Source of the DNA: Burkholderiales bacterium
GTDB lineage: Bacteria; Pseudomonadota; Gammaproteobacteria; Burkholderiales; Usitatibacteraceae
DNA: 36,013 nucleotides
Reading direction: 5' to 3'
NCBI GenBank assembly: GCA_025360815.1
Contig: JANYBL010000022.1
Location: 1 to 36,013, forward strand
Made by a program: the position numbers and the translations under genes. Below, piece after piece: positions 8,073-17,445 of this stretch. The first letter of the stretch is position 1. Each line of letters opens with the position of its first letter. Below the pieces are notes generated by a model that was not told the origin of the DNA, made no database searches, and saw only the letters and a program-made list of their open reading frames with translations.

Positions 8073-10531
8073 CTCATCACATCGCGGCCTCGCAGCGAAT
8101 CGTCGCGGCGGCAGATGTAATGATCAAATTTTCCGGCCACTGTTTCGGCAATGGCAACGATATCTTCATCCCGCCGATCACCGGGAGCGGAGAGCACAAT
8201 GATTCTGCGCCCCGCGACATCCAAGCGCAGCGCCAAATCAACCATCACACCAACCGCATGCGCGTTGTGGCCGTAATCAAAAATAACTTTAAACGGATGC
8301 TCATCAAACACATTCATGCGGCCGGGCGCTTGGTAGAACGTCGTATCAAACGTGCGCAATCCTTGGCGAACTGCATCGAGCTTAATGCCAAGCGAAAACG
8401 CCATTGCCGCCGCAAACATGGCGTTCTGTACATTGTGCATCGCACGCCCCTCTAAGGTCGCAGGGATCAGATGGGTCCACATCAGCGGAATATGCCCGCC
8501 TTTGTCGTAGAGCGTAATCATCTGGCCGTTTACACCCGCCTCCAATGCACAAGCTCGGCCACCTGCACGGATATGCTCGCGCACCACCGCGTGCTGCGGG
8601 TTGATGGTGACATAACAAATACTCTTGGCTTCGGTATCGGCGCTCATTTTGATGACATTCGGATCATCTGCGTTGAGCACTGCGCAATCTTTCGCGACCT
8701 CAACCACGATTCGCTTCACTTCCGATAGTTGCTCCAGCGTATCGATGCCTCTCATCCCCAAATGATCGGCTTGCACGTTAAGAACTGCGCCAACATTGAT
8801 AAACGGTACGCCCATCCCTGCGCGCAGTAAGCCGCCGCGCGCAATTTCCAAAATCGCAATATCAATCTGCGCATCGGCCAACACCATCCGCGTGGCGACA
8901 GGCCCCGTCATATCCCCCTCGACCGTGCGTTGACCGTCGATATAGACACCATCAGTTGTGGTCAAACCCGGTGTGAAGCCCGCCATCTTGGTGATATGCG
9001 CGAGCATCCGTGATGTGGTCGTTTTGCCATTGGTTCCGGTAATACCCGCAATCGGCACGCGAAACGGTGTGCCTGGCGGGAACAGCATATCGACTACCGG
9101 CCCCGCCACATCGCGCGGCGTACCTTCACTTGGTGCCACGTGCATGCGAAAACCGGGGGCTGCGTTGACTTCGCAAATGCCGCCGCCAACATCACGATAA
9201 CTTTCGGTAATGTCGGGAATCAGAAAATCCACCCCGCCCACATCCAAGCCAATTGCAGTGATCGCCCGCACCGCCATGTCGCGGTTATCGGGGTGGATGA
9301 TGTCAGTCACATCGGTTGCTGTACCGCCGGTGGACAGATTGGCAGTGGAACGCAACATCACGACTTCACCCTTGTTTGGTACTGATTCAGTCGTGTAATT
9401 CAACCGCGCCAACATCATATCGGCCTGTGCATCAAGCGCAAGGCGGGTCATCACTTTTTCATGACCGATGCCACGGCGCGAGTCTTTGTTGACCTCATCA
9501 ACCAACTGTTTAACCGTTGATTGTCCATCGCCCACGACATGTCCAGGTGTGCGGCGGGTGGCGGCGATCAGCTCACCGTTGACGACCAACAAGCGATGGT
9601 CCTCGCCCGTCAAATAAGTTTCCACGATCACCGACGATGAATGCTCAACCGCCGCGTCAAAGCCAGAACGCACCTCTGCTTCATTGGTGAGGCGAATCGA
9701 AATCCCGCGGCCATGATTGCCGTTATAAGGCTTGGTCACCACCGGATAGCCGAGCCGCTTCGCTGCCGCCACCGCCCGATCTGCTGATCGCACCAGCTCT
9801 TGTTGCGGCACCGGTAGACCGCGCGCGGCCAAAATTTTATTGGTTTCTTCTTTGTCGCCCGCCAACTCAACAGCGATATAGCCGGTGCGTCCGGTAACGG
9901 TGGCTTGGATACGCTGCTGCCATTTGCCGTAGCCCAGCTGAATTAGCGATTGCTCATTCATCCGCAACCAGGGAATACCGCGCGCTTCAGCCGCACGCAC
10001 AATGGCTGCGGTTGATGGCCCCAAAGCACGTCGTTGCGCGTAGCGGATGTAGGCATCACGCTCCGTTGGCCAATCCCAATCGGCGGGCACCACGCCTTCG
10101 GGTTTTAAATGATCTGGCAACAGCGAGCACAATAGTTTCAGCGCGAGTTCGCCAGCCTCAATGCCCTCGTCGCGCTGCGCATATTCATACACCACCGTAT
10201 AAACACCGGGACGATTCGTCGAGCGGGTTTTGCCAAAGCTGACATCCTCACCGGCAATATTTTGCAGCTCAATCGCGACATGCTCAAACACATGGCCGAG
10301 CCACGTGCCTTCGCCTTCAAGCATCCGGCGAATCAACCCGCCCTCAACACGATACGAGCAGCCGTGTTCTTTCAAGTTTGGCAATGCGTCGATTAATTTC
10401 ATTACATACGCGGTACCAAGTTTTCCGGTCGGCCACGCTTCCAACGCGCCAAGGTCAATTTCCAGATAAATGATTGGAAAATGCGCATAAAGCGAGGGGC
10501 CGACGAACACTGAACGATTGAGAATCCGCAT
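7943..10531 (-). CDS. cphA: Cyanophycin synthetase CphA, main part (reading frame lost near its 3' end)
   Basis: CphA extends multi-L-arginyl-poly-L-aspartate, adding Asp then Arg in two ATP-dependent steps. Domains seen: an N-terminal cyanophycin domain (about 1-160); an ATP-grasp domain with KPYNGNHGRG at 267-276 and GGICEVNAAPGFRMH near 450, which activates the Asp backbone; and a Mur-ligase domain with the P-loop TGTNGKTT at 498-505, LEIARGGLLRAG near 561, NADDPN near 620 and FDYGHNAHAVG near 751, which adds Arg. The authentic frame ends at codon 816-817 (RRDDSLRGR-D). The rest of this frame, DVMRCRICSP onward, is out-of-frame translation. With the downstream fragment the intact protein would be about 935 residues. 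The start ATG has AAGGG about 8 nt upstream. cphB lies 158 bp upstream on the same strand. Confidence 0.92.
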   Translation of the reverse strand: MRILNRSVFVGPSLYAHFPIIYLEIDLGALEAWPTGKLGTAYVMKLIDALPNLKEHGCSYRVEGGLIRRMLEGEGTWLGHVFEHVAIELQNIAGEDVSFGKTRSTNRPGVYTVVYEYAQRDEGIEAGELALKLLCSLLPDHLKPEGVVPADWDWPTERDAYIRYAQRRALGPSTAAIVRAAEARGIPWLRMNEQSLIQLGYGKWQQRIQATVTGRTGYIAVELAGDKEETNKILAARGLPVPQQELVRSADRAVAAAKRLGYPVVTKPYNGNHGRGISIRLTNEAEVRSGFDAAVEHSSSVIVETYLTGEDHRLLVVNGELIAATRRTPGHVVGDGQSTVKQLVDEVNKDSRRGIGHEKVMTRLALDAQADMMLARLNYTTESVPNKGEVVMLRSTANLSTGGTATDVTDIIHPDNRDMAVRAITAIGLDVGGVDFLIPDITESYRDVGGGICEVNAAPGFRMHVAPSEGTPRDVAGPVVDMLFPPGTPFRVPIAGITGTNGKTTTSRMLAHITKMAGFTPGLTTTDGVYIDGQRTVEGDMTGPVATRMVLADAQIDIAILEIARGGLLRAGMGVPFINVGAVLNVQADHLGMRGIDTLEQLSEVKRIVVEVAKDCAVLNADDPNVIKMSADTEAKSICYVTINPQHAVVREHIRAGGRACALEAGVNGQMITLYDKGGHIPLMWTHLIPATLEGRAMHNVQNAMFAAAMAFSLGIKLDAVRQGLRTFDTTFYQAPGRMNVFDEHPFKVIFDYGHNAHAVGVMVDLALRLDVAGRRIIVLSAPGDRRDEDIVAIAETVAGKFDHYICRRDDSLRGRDVMRCRICSPRCYVNKALMMPRLRLSLTNKRRLIPRFKWANTAICC

Positions 10532-10689
10532 GGTGAAACCCTTTTAGGTGTTGAGGCTTTTTTAAATGTGCCTAGCAAAAGGCCGCAAAAAAATCCATGA
10601 AAGCAATAATAATTACGCCAACAGCATCGCGCGAAGCTGGTATTTCCTTCTTCAAAAAACGATTCTTTATTCCGCCTTAGATCCTCGCC

Positions 10690-11544
10690 TCAACTTTTAC
10701 GCGTGCTCAATGTTCCCGCCGACGCGAATCGGTTGTGCATATCGTAAGTTGCCCCTGCAATCAGAATATGCACTGCCAAGCCCAGCATGCAGACGGGCTG
10801 GCCTTCTTCAGCGGTATCCATCGACGAAAACTGGATGCCGGAAGCATCCACGATCGTCACGCTACCACTGCCTTCCACTTCTAACACGTTGTCGGGGCGG
10901 ATAAACGCGGCGGTATCTTCATCCAGACCAATACCAATCGCAAAAGGGTTGTAAGCCAGCGCGGCCATCAAGCGACCCAAACGATCACGTTGCCGGAAAT
11001 GCTGGTCGATCACAAAACGATTGGTTAAACCCAAACCGGGTGCCAAACGCACCATCCCTGCGGTCGGGCTGGCGCCCTCTTCGCCGAACGCAATCATGTG
11101 CTCACTGATGAACGATGCGCCCGCGCTTGTGCCCGCAACATGCACCCCCGAAGCGTTCATCACGCGCAGCGCTTTGGCAACCGAGGTTCCACCGAGCATT
11201 GTCGATAATCGCAGCTGGTTGCCGCCGGTAAAAAATACACCCGTTGCCGACTCCAAACGATCCAAACGCCCGCGCTCCTCGCAGTCGCGACGCGTATCAA
11301 AATCCATCGCGGTCACGCGCCCCGCACCGAGATCACCAAAAATACGTTCATAACGTGCGCCGGTATCGGCTAATCGGCTCGCCGTCGGGATGACAACAAT
11401 ATCTGCACCCGTGCCAATGCCCGCGCCACAAAGTGCTACGAATCGCTGCAAAATCTGTGGCGAATTTTCTTTCTCTTTTTCTTCCGCACCGCCAATGGGA
11501 ATAATCCACCCGCGCTCTTGACCTTCTGCTACTTTACTGGGCAT
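10690..11544 (-). CDS. cphB: Cyanophycinase CphB
   Basis: This peptidase of family S51 cuts cyanophycin into beta-Asp-Arg dipeptides in the cytoplasm, releasing stored nitrogen. The 284-residue length is normal. The nucleophile elbow AGTSAGAS places the catalytic Ser at 140. His182 lies in VIDQHF and Glu209 in GLDEDTA, matching the Ser-His-Glu arrangement known from Synechocystis CphB. The FTGGNQLRL block at 105-113 is also conserved. The ATG at 11544 is supported by GGAG seven bases upstream. It is first in a minus-strand run cphB-cphA-cphA', so synthesis and breakdown are probably co-transcribed. The upstream region holds a perfect 14-bp palindrome at 11565-11578. Confidence 0.95.
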   Translation of the reverse strand: MPSKVAEGQERGWIIPIGGAEEKEKENSPQILQRFVALCGAGIGTGADIVVIPTASRLADTGARYERIFGDLGAGRVTAMDFDTRRDCEERGRLDRLESATGVFFTGGNQLRLSTMLGGTSVAKALRVMNASGVHVAGTSAGASFISEHMIAFGEEGASPTAGMVRLAPGLGLTNRFVIDQHFRQRDRLGRLMAALAYNPFAIGIGLDEDTAAFIRPDNVLEVEGSGSVTIVDASGIQFSSMDTAEEGQPVCMLGLAVHILIAGATYDMHNRFASAGTLSTRKS

Positions 11545-11557
11545 CGCATAGCTCCGT

Positions 11558-11578
11558 GTTTAAACATAATGCATTATG
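11558..11578. promoter_or_regulatory. Palindromic site upstream of cphB (possible operator)
   Basis: CATAATGCATTATG at 11565-11578 is a perfect 14-bp palindrome, and GTTTAAAC (11558-11565) is a second perfect palindrome sharing one base. They lie 14-34 bp before the cphB ATG, where a promoter -10 region would be; CATAAT and CATTAT inside the site could act as -10 boxes. No convincing -35 was found. The regulator is unknown. Confidence 0.4.
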
Positions 11579-11660
11579 ACTGATTCAGGTACAGCTCGGC
11601 TGTTGTGCGCCCGTTCAGCGGACAGTATCAACATCAATCTACAACGGGCGGAAAAAATAA

Positions 11661-11696
11661 AAAAACCGCCCGATTTCTCGGGCGGCTTTTTTGTAT
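11661..11696 (-). terminator. Rho-independent terminator of the TonB receptor gene
   Basis: A perfect 8-bp stem, CCGCCCGA (11666-11673) with TCGGGCGG (11678-11685), closes a 4-base loop. It is flanked by an A-run on the left and a T-run on the right, so it can work on either strand. It lies about 30 bp past the stop codon of the minus-strand TonB receptor gene and separates it from cphB. Confidence 0.9.
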
Positions 11697-11716
11697 CGTA
11701 AAGCGAACGTCTTAAA

Positions 11717-14482
11717 TTACCTGAAGGTGTACTTCCCACCCAGTGTCAAATAAGCGCCATTCTGAGAGAACCAATCAGTGTTGGCGGGACGGCTTAATGG
11801 ATCAGCCGACGGACGCAGGTTACCGATATTTTGCACGGTCGCCGACAGTACCAAGTCTTTGATACCGCGGTACTGGGTTCCCAGATCAAAAGTGACCTGC
11901 TCGGTGACGCGGCAATAGCCCAAATAGATAGAGCTCGCAGCCTTGCTATTACAAGTCACGGCTGATGGGTCACCATTGCTATAGGTATGAAAGCCCGAAA
12001 AATAACGTGCGGTCAATGTTGTTGCCCAGTTACCGGTTTCCCAAACCGTACGCAGTGTACCGCGCACGCGTGGGTAATCGCGGTAATCAACGTAAGTTGT
12101 ATAACCCGACCCATCTTCAGGGCTGTTTTTGTAAACACTCGTGTAGGTTACCAAGGCATTGGTAGAAAGCTTACCGTACGCGCCAAGCGAAAATTTGGCA
12201 TTAAAGTCGAGATCAACACCCGAGGTTACGGTTCTACCGACGTTAATAAACCCAGTGCGAATTGACTGAATATCGCCAACGAGTTCGCCCGGTGCAGCCG
12301 GTCCGCGTTGAACGCGACCTTTGTAAAGCGGCGATGGGTTGTTTTCATTATTCAGAATCTGCGAGAGGCTCAAAATATTGATCTCATTCTTACGGTCAAT
12401 ACGGTAAAAATCTACTGTGACAGAAGCGTCTTGAGAGAAATCAAAGACGATGCCAGCATTGGATGTTTTTGCTGTTTCCGGCCTGACGTTCGGATTGGCT
12501 TGAATGAGCAAACCAATATTTTGTTGGCATTGGTTTTCATCGCCGTTGACACACTTAATCGGATCGGTAACTGACGTGAAGGCAGATGTTGAGCTCTTGC
12601 TAATTTCAGTCAACGACGGCGCACGGAAGCCCTCCGAGTAACTTGATCGCAACTTCAAAGCGGGTAGGACCGTCCACGTAATACCGACTTTGGGAATCGA
12701 CGAACGCCCATAATCAGAATATTGGTCATTGCGTCCTGCCAATTGAATATCGACGCTTTTCCAAACTGGCAAATTAAGCTCAAGGAAAACACCCGTGATG
12801 TCACGCTTACCGTCCGCACTTGACGCACCGTAACCCAGAATCTCACCAGTTGTTTTCAACACATCCGGCGATGCTTGGCGGTCTTCACGGCGATACTCAA
12901 GACCAGCCGCAAAGCCAACCGGCCCACCGGGCAAATTGCCAAGCTCCGTGGAGGTTTTGATGTCCAAAATCGTGAAGCTAGATTTGGCCGTATCTTTGGA
13001 GTTGACACGCAAATCTTTTGCGGTGATTTTTCCGGTTGATGGACTCAGGAAATTATAGGTTCCATCCAGAATCGCTTTCGTCAGTACCGAAGTACGGACT
13101 TGGTTCGTCGAGATAGCATCCGTTTTGCTTTCGCTGTAAAGCGCGCCTGCCTCGACATCCCAAGTACCCAACGCGGTCTTGGCACCCAATACGAAACGGG
13201 TTGAGTTACTGGTCACGTCAGTTCCAGTTAATCCAACATCGGTAAAGCGATAACGATAGCCGACGTAGTCACCTGTTGGATTGCTCGGGTTGTTTGGTGG
13301 CAACACCTCTGGAATGTTGATAATTTTATTGGTTGCCGAGGCATACCAGTAGCCAAAGTCGCCCGCAACTTGCGGCGCGCCCAGATACTTGGTTTTAAGC
13401 TGGTTGAAGGCGATTTCACCGTAAAGATTGGTGGTGGCGTTCAAATCAAACGTGCCGCGCGTAAACAAATTTGCGCGATCGCTCTTGGCAACAACTTCAG
13501 TATCGCCAAAAACGTCATAGCGACAAACTGTTTGACCCGGGAGTTTTTGACCAGGTGGGCAGGTATTTTGATTTGCAGATCCTGCACCGGTATAAATGAA
13601 TGCGCCACCAAGCGTATCAGGATCAAACACAACGCCGGGATACAAATTCAGCTGCGGCGCATAGGAGGAAAATGCTTTTTGGCCGGTACGGTAACGAGTT
13701 GAGTTGAAAAATTCGGAGCGGTTCAGATATTTTTCTGACTCTCTAAAAGTAACCCGTTCGCGGCTATAGCCCTCAACGTTGACAAATATATTGTAGCGGT
13801 CACGTGCCAAGTCGCCAAAGCCAACCGTCGCAACGATGTCACCCGTGTTGTAAATACCCTTCAAATTTGTTGAGCCGGTAACACCTACGATGCCGCCTTT
13901 AAAATCCTTGCGCAGGATGATGTTAATCACACCGGCAATCGCTTCAGAGCCATAAATTGCGGAGGCGCCGTCTTTCAAAATTTCAACGCGATCAATCGCA
14001 TCAAACGGGATAGCATCCAAGTTAACAACGGCACTTTGGCCATAATTGGGGTCAGACAAGCCGTAGGGTGCAATGCGGCGACCGTTCAACAAAATAAGCG
14101 TTGCCGATGATCCCAAACCGCGCAATGAAGCTGACGACGCGCCGGGCGAGAAGCTATTAGAGCCTGCCAAATCATTCAAGCCACCGCCGCCAGCAGAGGG
14201 CAGTGTGCGCAACAGTTCGGTCACAGTTTGTTTGCCGGAGCGCTCAATCTCATCGCGGGTAATTACCTGAATCGGCGATGCCGATTCAGCCTCAACGCGC
14301 TTGATGTTTGAGCCGGTCACCTCGATTTTTTCAATTTTTTGCGGTGCCGGTGCGGGCACGGCCTTTGCTGCATCCTGCGCCAGCGCAGGTGCCGAAACAA
14401 ATGCGGCGACGGCGCCTGTACTCAACGCTGTCGATAACAACCGCGACAATACTAACGACAATTTTTTCTGCTTCAACTTCAT
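11717..14482 (-). CDS. TonB-dependent outer-membrane receptor
   Basis: This is an energised outer-membrane transporter of 921 residues from the preferred start. It starts MKLKQKKLSLVLSRLL and has a signal peptide ending APALA-QDA. An Ala/Pro linker follows, then the plug domain with IEVTGSNIKRVEAESASPI, LRGLGSSATLILLNGRR and VEILKDGASAIYGSEAIAGV. A beta-barrel follows, ending in an aromatic C-terminus (GGKYTFR). The frame is open upstream to 14626, but the ATG at 14482 has the signal peptide directly after it and a GGGGG ribosome-binding sequence. It resembles the large receptor group common in xanthomonads and Shewanella-like genera; the substrate is unknown. A strong terminator ends it and a 430-bp gene-free region precedes it, so it is its own transcription unit even though it lies just upstream of cphB. 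Confidence 0.93.
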   Translation of the reverse strand: MKLKQKKLSLVLSRLLSTALSTGAVAAFVSAPALAQDAAKAVPAPAPQKIEKIEVTGSNIKRVEAESASPIQVITRDEIERSGKQTVTELLRTLPSAGGGGLNDLAGSNSFSPGASSASLRGLGSSATLILLNGRRIAPYGLSDPNYGQSAVVNLDAIPFDAIDRVEILKDGASAIYGSEAIAGVINIILRKDFKGGIVGVTGSTNLKGIYNTGDIVATVGFGDLARDRYNIFVNVEGYSRERVTFRESEKYLNRSEFFNSTRYRTGQKAFSSYAPQLNLYPGVVFDPDTLGGAFIYTGAGSANQNTCPPGQKLPGQTVCRYDVFGDTEVVAKSDRANLFTRGTFDLNATTNLYGEIAFNQLKTKYLGAPQVAGDFGYWYASATNKIINIPEVLPPNNPSNPTGDYVGYRYRFTDVGLTGTDVTSNSTRFVLGAKTALGTWDVEAGALYSESKTDAISTNQVRTSVLTKAILDGTYNFLSPSTGKITAKDLRVNSKDTAKSSFTILDIKTSTELGNLPGGPVGFAAGLEYRREDRQASPDVLKTTGEILGYGASSADGKRDITGVFLELNLPVWKSVDIQLAGRNDQYSDYGRSSIPKVGITWTVLPALKLRSSYSEGFRAPSLTEISKSSTSAFTSVTDPIKCVNGDENQCQQNIGLLIQANPNVRPETAKTSNAGIVFDFSQDASVTVDFYRIDRKNEINILSLSQILNNENNPSPLYKGRVQRGPAAPGELVGDIQSIRTGFINVGRTVTSGVDLDFNAKFSLGAYGKLSTNALVTYTSVYKNSPEDGSGYTTYVDYRDYPRVRGTLRTVWETGNWATTLTARYFSGFHTYSNGDPSAVTCNSKAASSIYLGYCRVTEQVTFDLGTQYRGIKDLVLSATVQNIGNLRPSADPLSRPANTDWFSQNGAYLTLGGKYTFR

Positions 14483-14912
14483 GATGCCCCCATCAGGTAG
14501 ATAGACAAAATAGTCTGAAAAGACTCGGTGACTGATAAAAGTCATTAAAGCAGCTTCGTTTTTCGTCGACATTTGTGACATCGTGTAACGATTACAAAAC
14601 GTTTTCATATCAGACCGTTGCTGCAATTACCAGCAAACGACACTGACTTATGGACGTCATGTTTAACTGCTACGGAAGGTTAGCATTTGCACAACGGCGA
14701 TGGAGGAATTGTGTCGCAATATGGCCATTCCCAGCAGCATTGTTGCGCAAATGCGACACAAACGAAACAAATTGTTACAAGCCAGCAGCGGCCGCGTGTG
14801 GCCGACTTCAGCTTTGATCTGCTCTCAAATTCTAAAAACGGTACATCGTCTAAAGCGAATCAAAACGCTGAATGCAAAACGGGTCCGGGCTGACGGCGTC
14901 CAACTGAGCGCC
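14483..14912. other. Gene-free region upstream of the TonB receptor (430 bp)
   Basis: I found no credible gene here. The region must hold the receptor's promoter on the minus strand, but I could not pick one with confidence. It contains a perfect AAAACGTTTT palindrome at 14596-14605. It also has a 9-bp inverted repeat, TGTGTCGCA at 14710-14718 and TGCGACACA at 14752-14760, spaced by 33 bp. Either could be a regulator site. Confidence 0.5.
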
Positions 14913-17360
14913 TCACTCCAAAGCACCCTCGCCCGTCAGCCAGTCGAGCCAATAGCGCTTGTGGTACTCGCGATACCTTGTCACCGTCGGTGCGCCATTG
15001 CTGTCAGCGCCGAACTTTAAGGTCAGTGCACCCCACTCGTCGGTTCGGATGATCTTAATCCCGCGATCCGAATAGCGTGCCATTACCTCGGCATTCGGGT
15101 GGCGGAAACGGCTGCGGTAGCCAACGGGGACGAGTGCCAACTTCGGACTGACCGCGTCAATAAACGCCTCGGTGGAAGAGGTTTTACTGCCGTGATGTGG
15201 CACAACCATCACATCTGCTTTTAATTCGGCGGGATCGTTCGCGGCTCTGGCCAGCAGCTCGTATTCGCTGCGTTTTTCGATATCGGCCGTCATCAAAATC
15301 GAGCCCCCCGGCGCGGTGATTTTGAGTGTGCAACCAACATCGTTGGTCTTGCGGCGTTCTTCGTCGTAGTTTTTGTTGGTGGGATGCAGGATATTGAAGT
15401 ACACACCGTCCCAATGCCAATCGTCACGCATATCGCAACGGATCACTTCAGCGGCATTTCTAAAACTCTCATGGTCAGCCGGCATCGACGTCATCACCCA
15501 TTTCGGGTTACGCGCATCAATCAGCGATTTCGCGCCACCTGAATGATCTTCGTCAGCGTGGGTCACGATCAAGGCATCCAGTTCACGAATTCCCTCGCCT
15601 CGCAGATAGGGCACGATAATGCGATTACCCGAATCACTATCCGGGTTAAAGCGCGGCCCTGTGTCGTAGACCAAGGTGTGATTAGCCGTCCGCACCACCG
15701 TGGCCAAGCCCTGTCCCACATCAAGCAGCGTGACCCACAGCTCACCATCTTGGGGCTTGGGCGGTAGCATCACAAACATCGGCAAGGCAAAGATGATCCC
15801 CAGCCAGCGCGGCGCAACACCCCGCGGCAACAACCACCATGCGCATCCAAGCATTGCAAGCGCGATCGTCCAAGGCTGCGGCGCATGACTTTGCCAGACC
15901 GCATTGGGTGTATTCGCTAGCCATGTCAGTGCCCAATAACAACCTGCAAAAATTTCGTGCGCCAGTTGCAGCAGCCAATCGAATGGGCCGATGAACGAAA
16001 GCGCTGCACCGAGCAAGGTAGTGGGCACCACCACCAAGCTAACGATCGGTATCGCAAACGCATTGGCGATTGGCGAAACCACCGAGACCTCTTGAAACAG
16101 CGCCAACGTCATCGGCAACAGCCCAAGCGTGACGGCCACTTGCGTGAGCACCGCACCTTTCAACGAGGATAGCTGTCCCGTGCGATGGGCTGTGACATAA
16201 AAAATCGCGGCAACCGCGCCAAAGCTCAGCCAAAATCCGGGTGCCAATACAGCCCAGGGATCAAGCAGAATCACCGCGAGCAGCGCCCAAGACAACATCC
16301 GCGTAGCCGATGTCGTGCGTCCCATCCAAAGTGCCGCCGCAACCGTCGAGAGCATAAACAGTGTGCGTTGCGTGGGGACCGAGAAGCCGGCTACCAACGA
16401 ATAAATCAGCGCCGTCAATGCGCCCGCTAACACCGCCGCACGCTGCGCGGGCAGGCGTAACGCCAACGCCGGGACCTTGGCCCAAATGCGAAATGTGAGC
16501 CAATACAGCAAGCTCGCCACCATGGTAATGTGTAGGCCAGAAATCGATACTAAATGGCCGATGCCAGTGCGCCAAAACACTTTCCACTGCTCGGCCGGCA
16601 CAGCATTTTGCTCGCCAATCGCCAGCGCCACCATTACGCCCCGGTGGGGCAAATCTTTCAACGCAACGTTCATGCGATCACGAATTGCCATACGCACTCG
16701 GTCAACACGGTTGGGAAAACTCTCGACAAAATCATCGCGCTTTTCGTTAACCCCCTTGCTGCGAATATAGCCTGTCGCGCGAATATTCTGCTCCAGTGCG
16801 AAAGCTTCGAAATCATAGCCGTGCGGATTGAGCGTGCCGTGCGGGCGGCGGAGTTTCACCGTTAGGTGCCAACGCTCGCCGGGCTTAATTTCAGGCGGTG
16901 GCGTAGCGGCTTCGTCTTTCTTGGGACGCTCAACATACCAAGTGAGTGAAATATGCGTTGGAATCGGCGGCGGAATTTCTGCACCAATAACAAGCGCACG
17001 TTCAATATCAAATTCAAACCGTGTTCCGCGCTCGTTAACAGTTGGCAAGCTCGCAACAATGCCAATCACCTCAACATCACGCCCTTCCCACTCGCGCGGC
17101 AGCTCATGGCTAAGTCTCGATTCCGCGCGCCAATTGGCATAGCTAAAGCCCATCACCACGCCGATTACCAGCATGAATACGATTGATAAAAACGTCGCCG
17201 TACCGCTCGCTTTTTTACGGGCAACAAGCCCAAACGCCAGCACCAGTGCGGCTCCCGAGGCTATCATCACCTGCACGCAATCCTCCGCCGCGAGCGGCAG
17301 CGCCGCCATGGTTTGCAATAGAAATGCGCCGATGACCAGGCCGAGTGAAAAAATGCGCAC
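14913..17360 (-). CDS. comEC: ComEC/Rec2 family DNA-uptake channel
   Basis: This inner-membrane protein carries single-stranded DNA into the cytoplasm during natural transformation. The 815 residues follow the full proteobacterial layout: N-terminal membrane helices and an OB-like periplasmic domain (about 1-240), the Competence domain with GHLVSISGLHITM at 268-280 followed by several helices to about 530, and a C-terminal metallo-beta-lactamase-like domain with LLDVGQGLATV near 545, THADEDHSGG at 600-609 and VPHHGSKTSS near 705. The zinc-ligand-like residues in the nuclease domain are retained, as in forms proposed to degrade the non-entering strand. It diverges from the DUF2062 gene across 209 bp. 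A complete comEC suggests competence potential, but no other competence genes are in the window. Confidence 0.95.
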   Translation of the reverse strand: MRIFSLGLVIGAFLLQTMAALPLAAEDCVQVMIASGAALVLAFGLVARKKASGTATFLSIVFMLVIGVVMGFSYANWRAESRLSHELPREWEGRDVEVIGIVASLPTVNERGTRFEFDIERALVIGAEIPPPIPTHISLTWYVERPKKDEAATPPPEIKPGERWHLTVKLRRPHGTLNPHGYDFEAFALEQNIRATGYIRSKGVNEKRDDFVESFPNRVDRVRMAIRDRMNVALKDLPHRGVMVALAIGEQNAVPAEQWKVFWRTGIGHLVSISGLHITMVASLLYWLTFRIWAKVPALALRLPAQRAAVLAGALTALIYSLVAGFSVPTQRTLFMLSTVAAALWMGRTTSATRMLSWALLAVILLDPWAVLAPGFWLSFGAVAAIFYVTAHRTGQLSSLKGAVLTQVAVTLGLLPMTLALFQEVSVVSPIANAFAIPIVSLVVVPTTLLGAALSFIGPFDWLLQLAHEIFAGCYWALTWLANTPNAVWQSHAPQPWTIALAMLGCAWWLLPRGVAPRWLGIIFALPMFVMLPPKPQDGELWVTLLDVGQGLATVVRTANHTLVYDTGPRFNPDSDSGNRIIVPYLRGEGIRELDALIVTHADEDHSGGAKSLIDARNPKWVMTSMPADHESFRNAAEVIRCDMRDDWHWDGVYFNILHPTNKNYDEERRKTNDVGCTLKITAPGGSILMTADIEKRSEYELLARAANDPAELKADVMVVPHHGSKTSSTEAFIDAVSPKLALVPVGYRSRFRHPNAEVMARYSDRGIKIIRTDEWGALTLKFGADSNGAPTVTRYREYHKRYWLDWLTGEGALE

Positions 17361-17445
17361 GTTATTATTCTTGATATCAGCGAACTTACAACGAAAAAAA
17401 GGGCCGAACTGAGCTGAGTTGGCTTTGACAGTTGTGGTGACTTCG

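Noticed and set aside
8070-8090. Programmed ribosomal frameshift in cphA
   Set aside because: No slippery heptamer, downstream pseudoknot or internal ribosome-binding stimulator was seen; cphA genes are normally a single frame.
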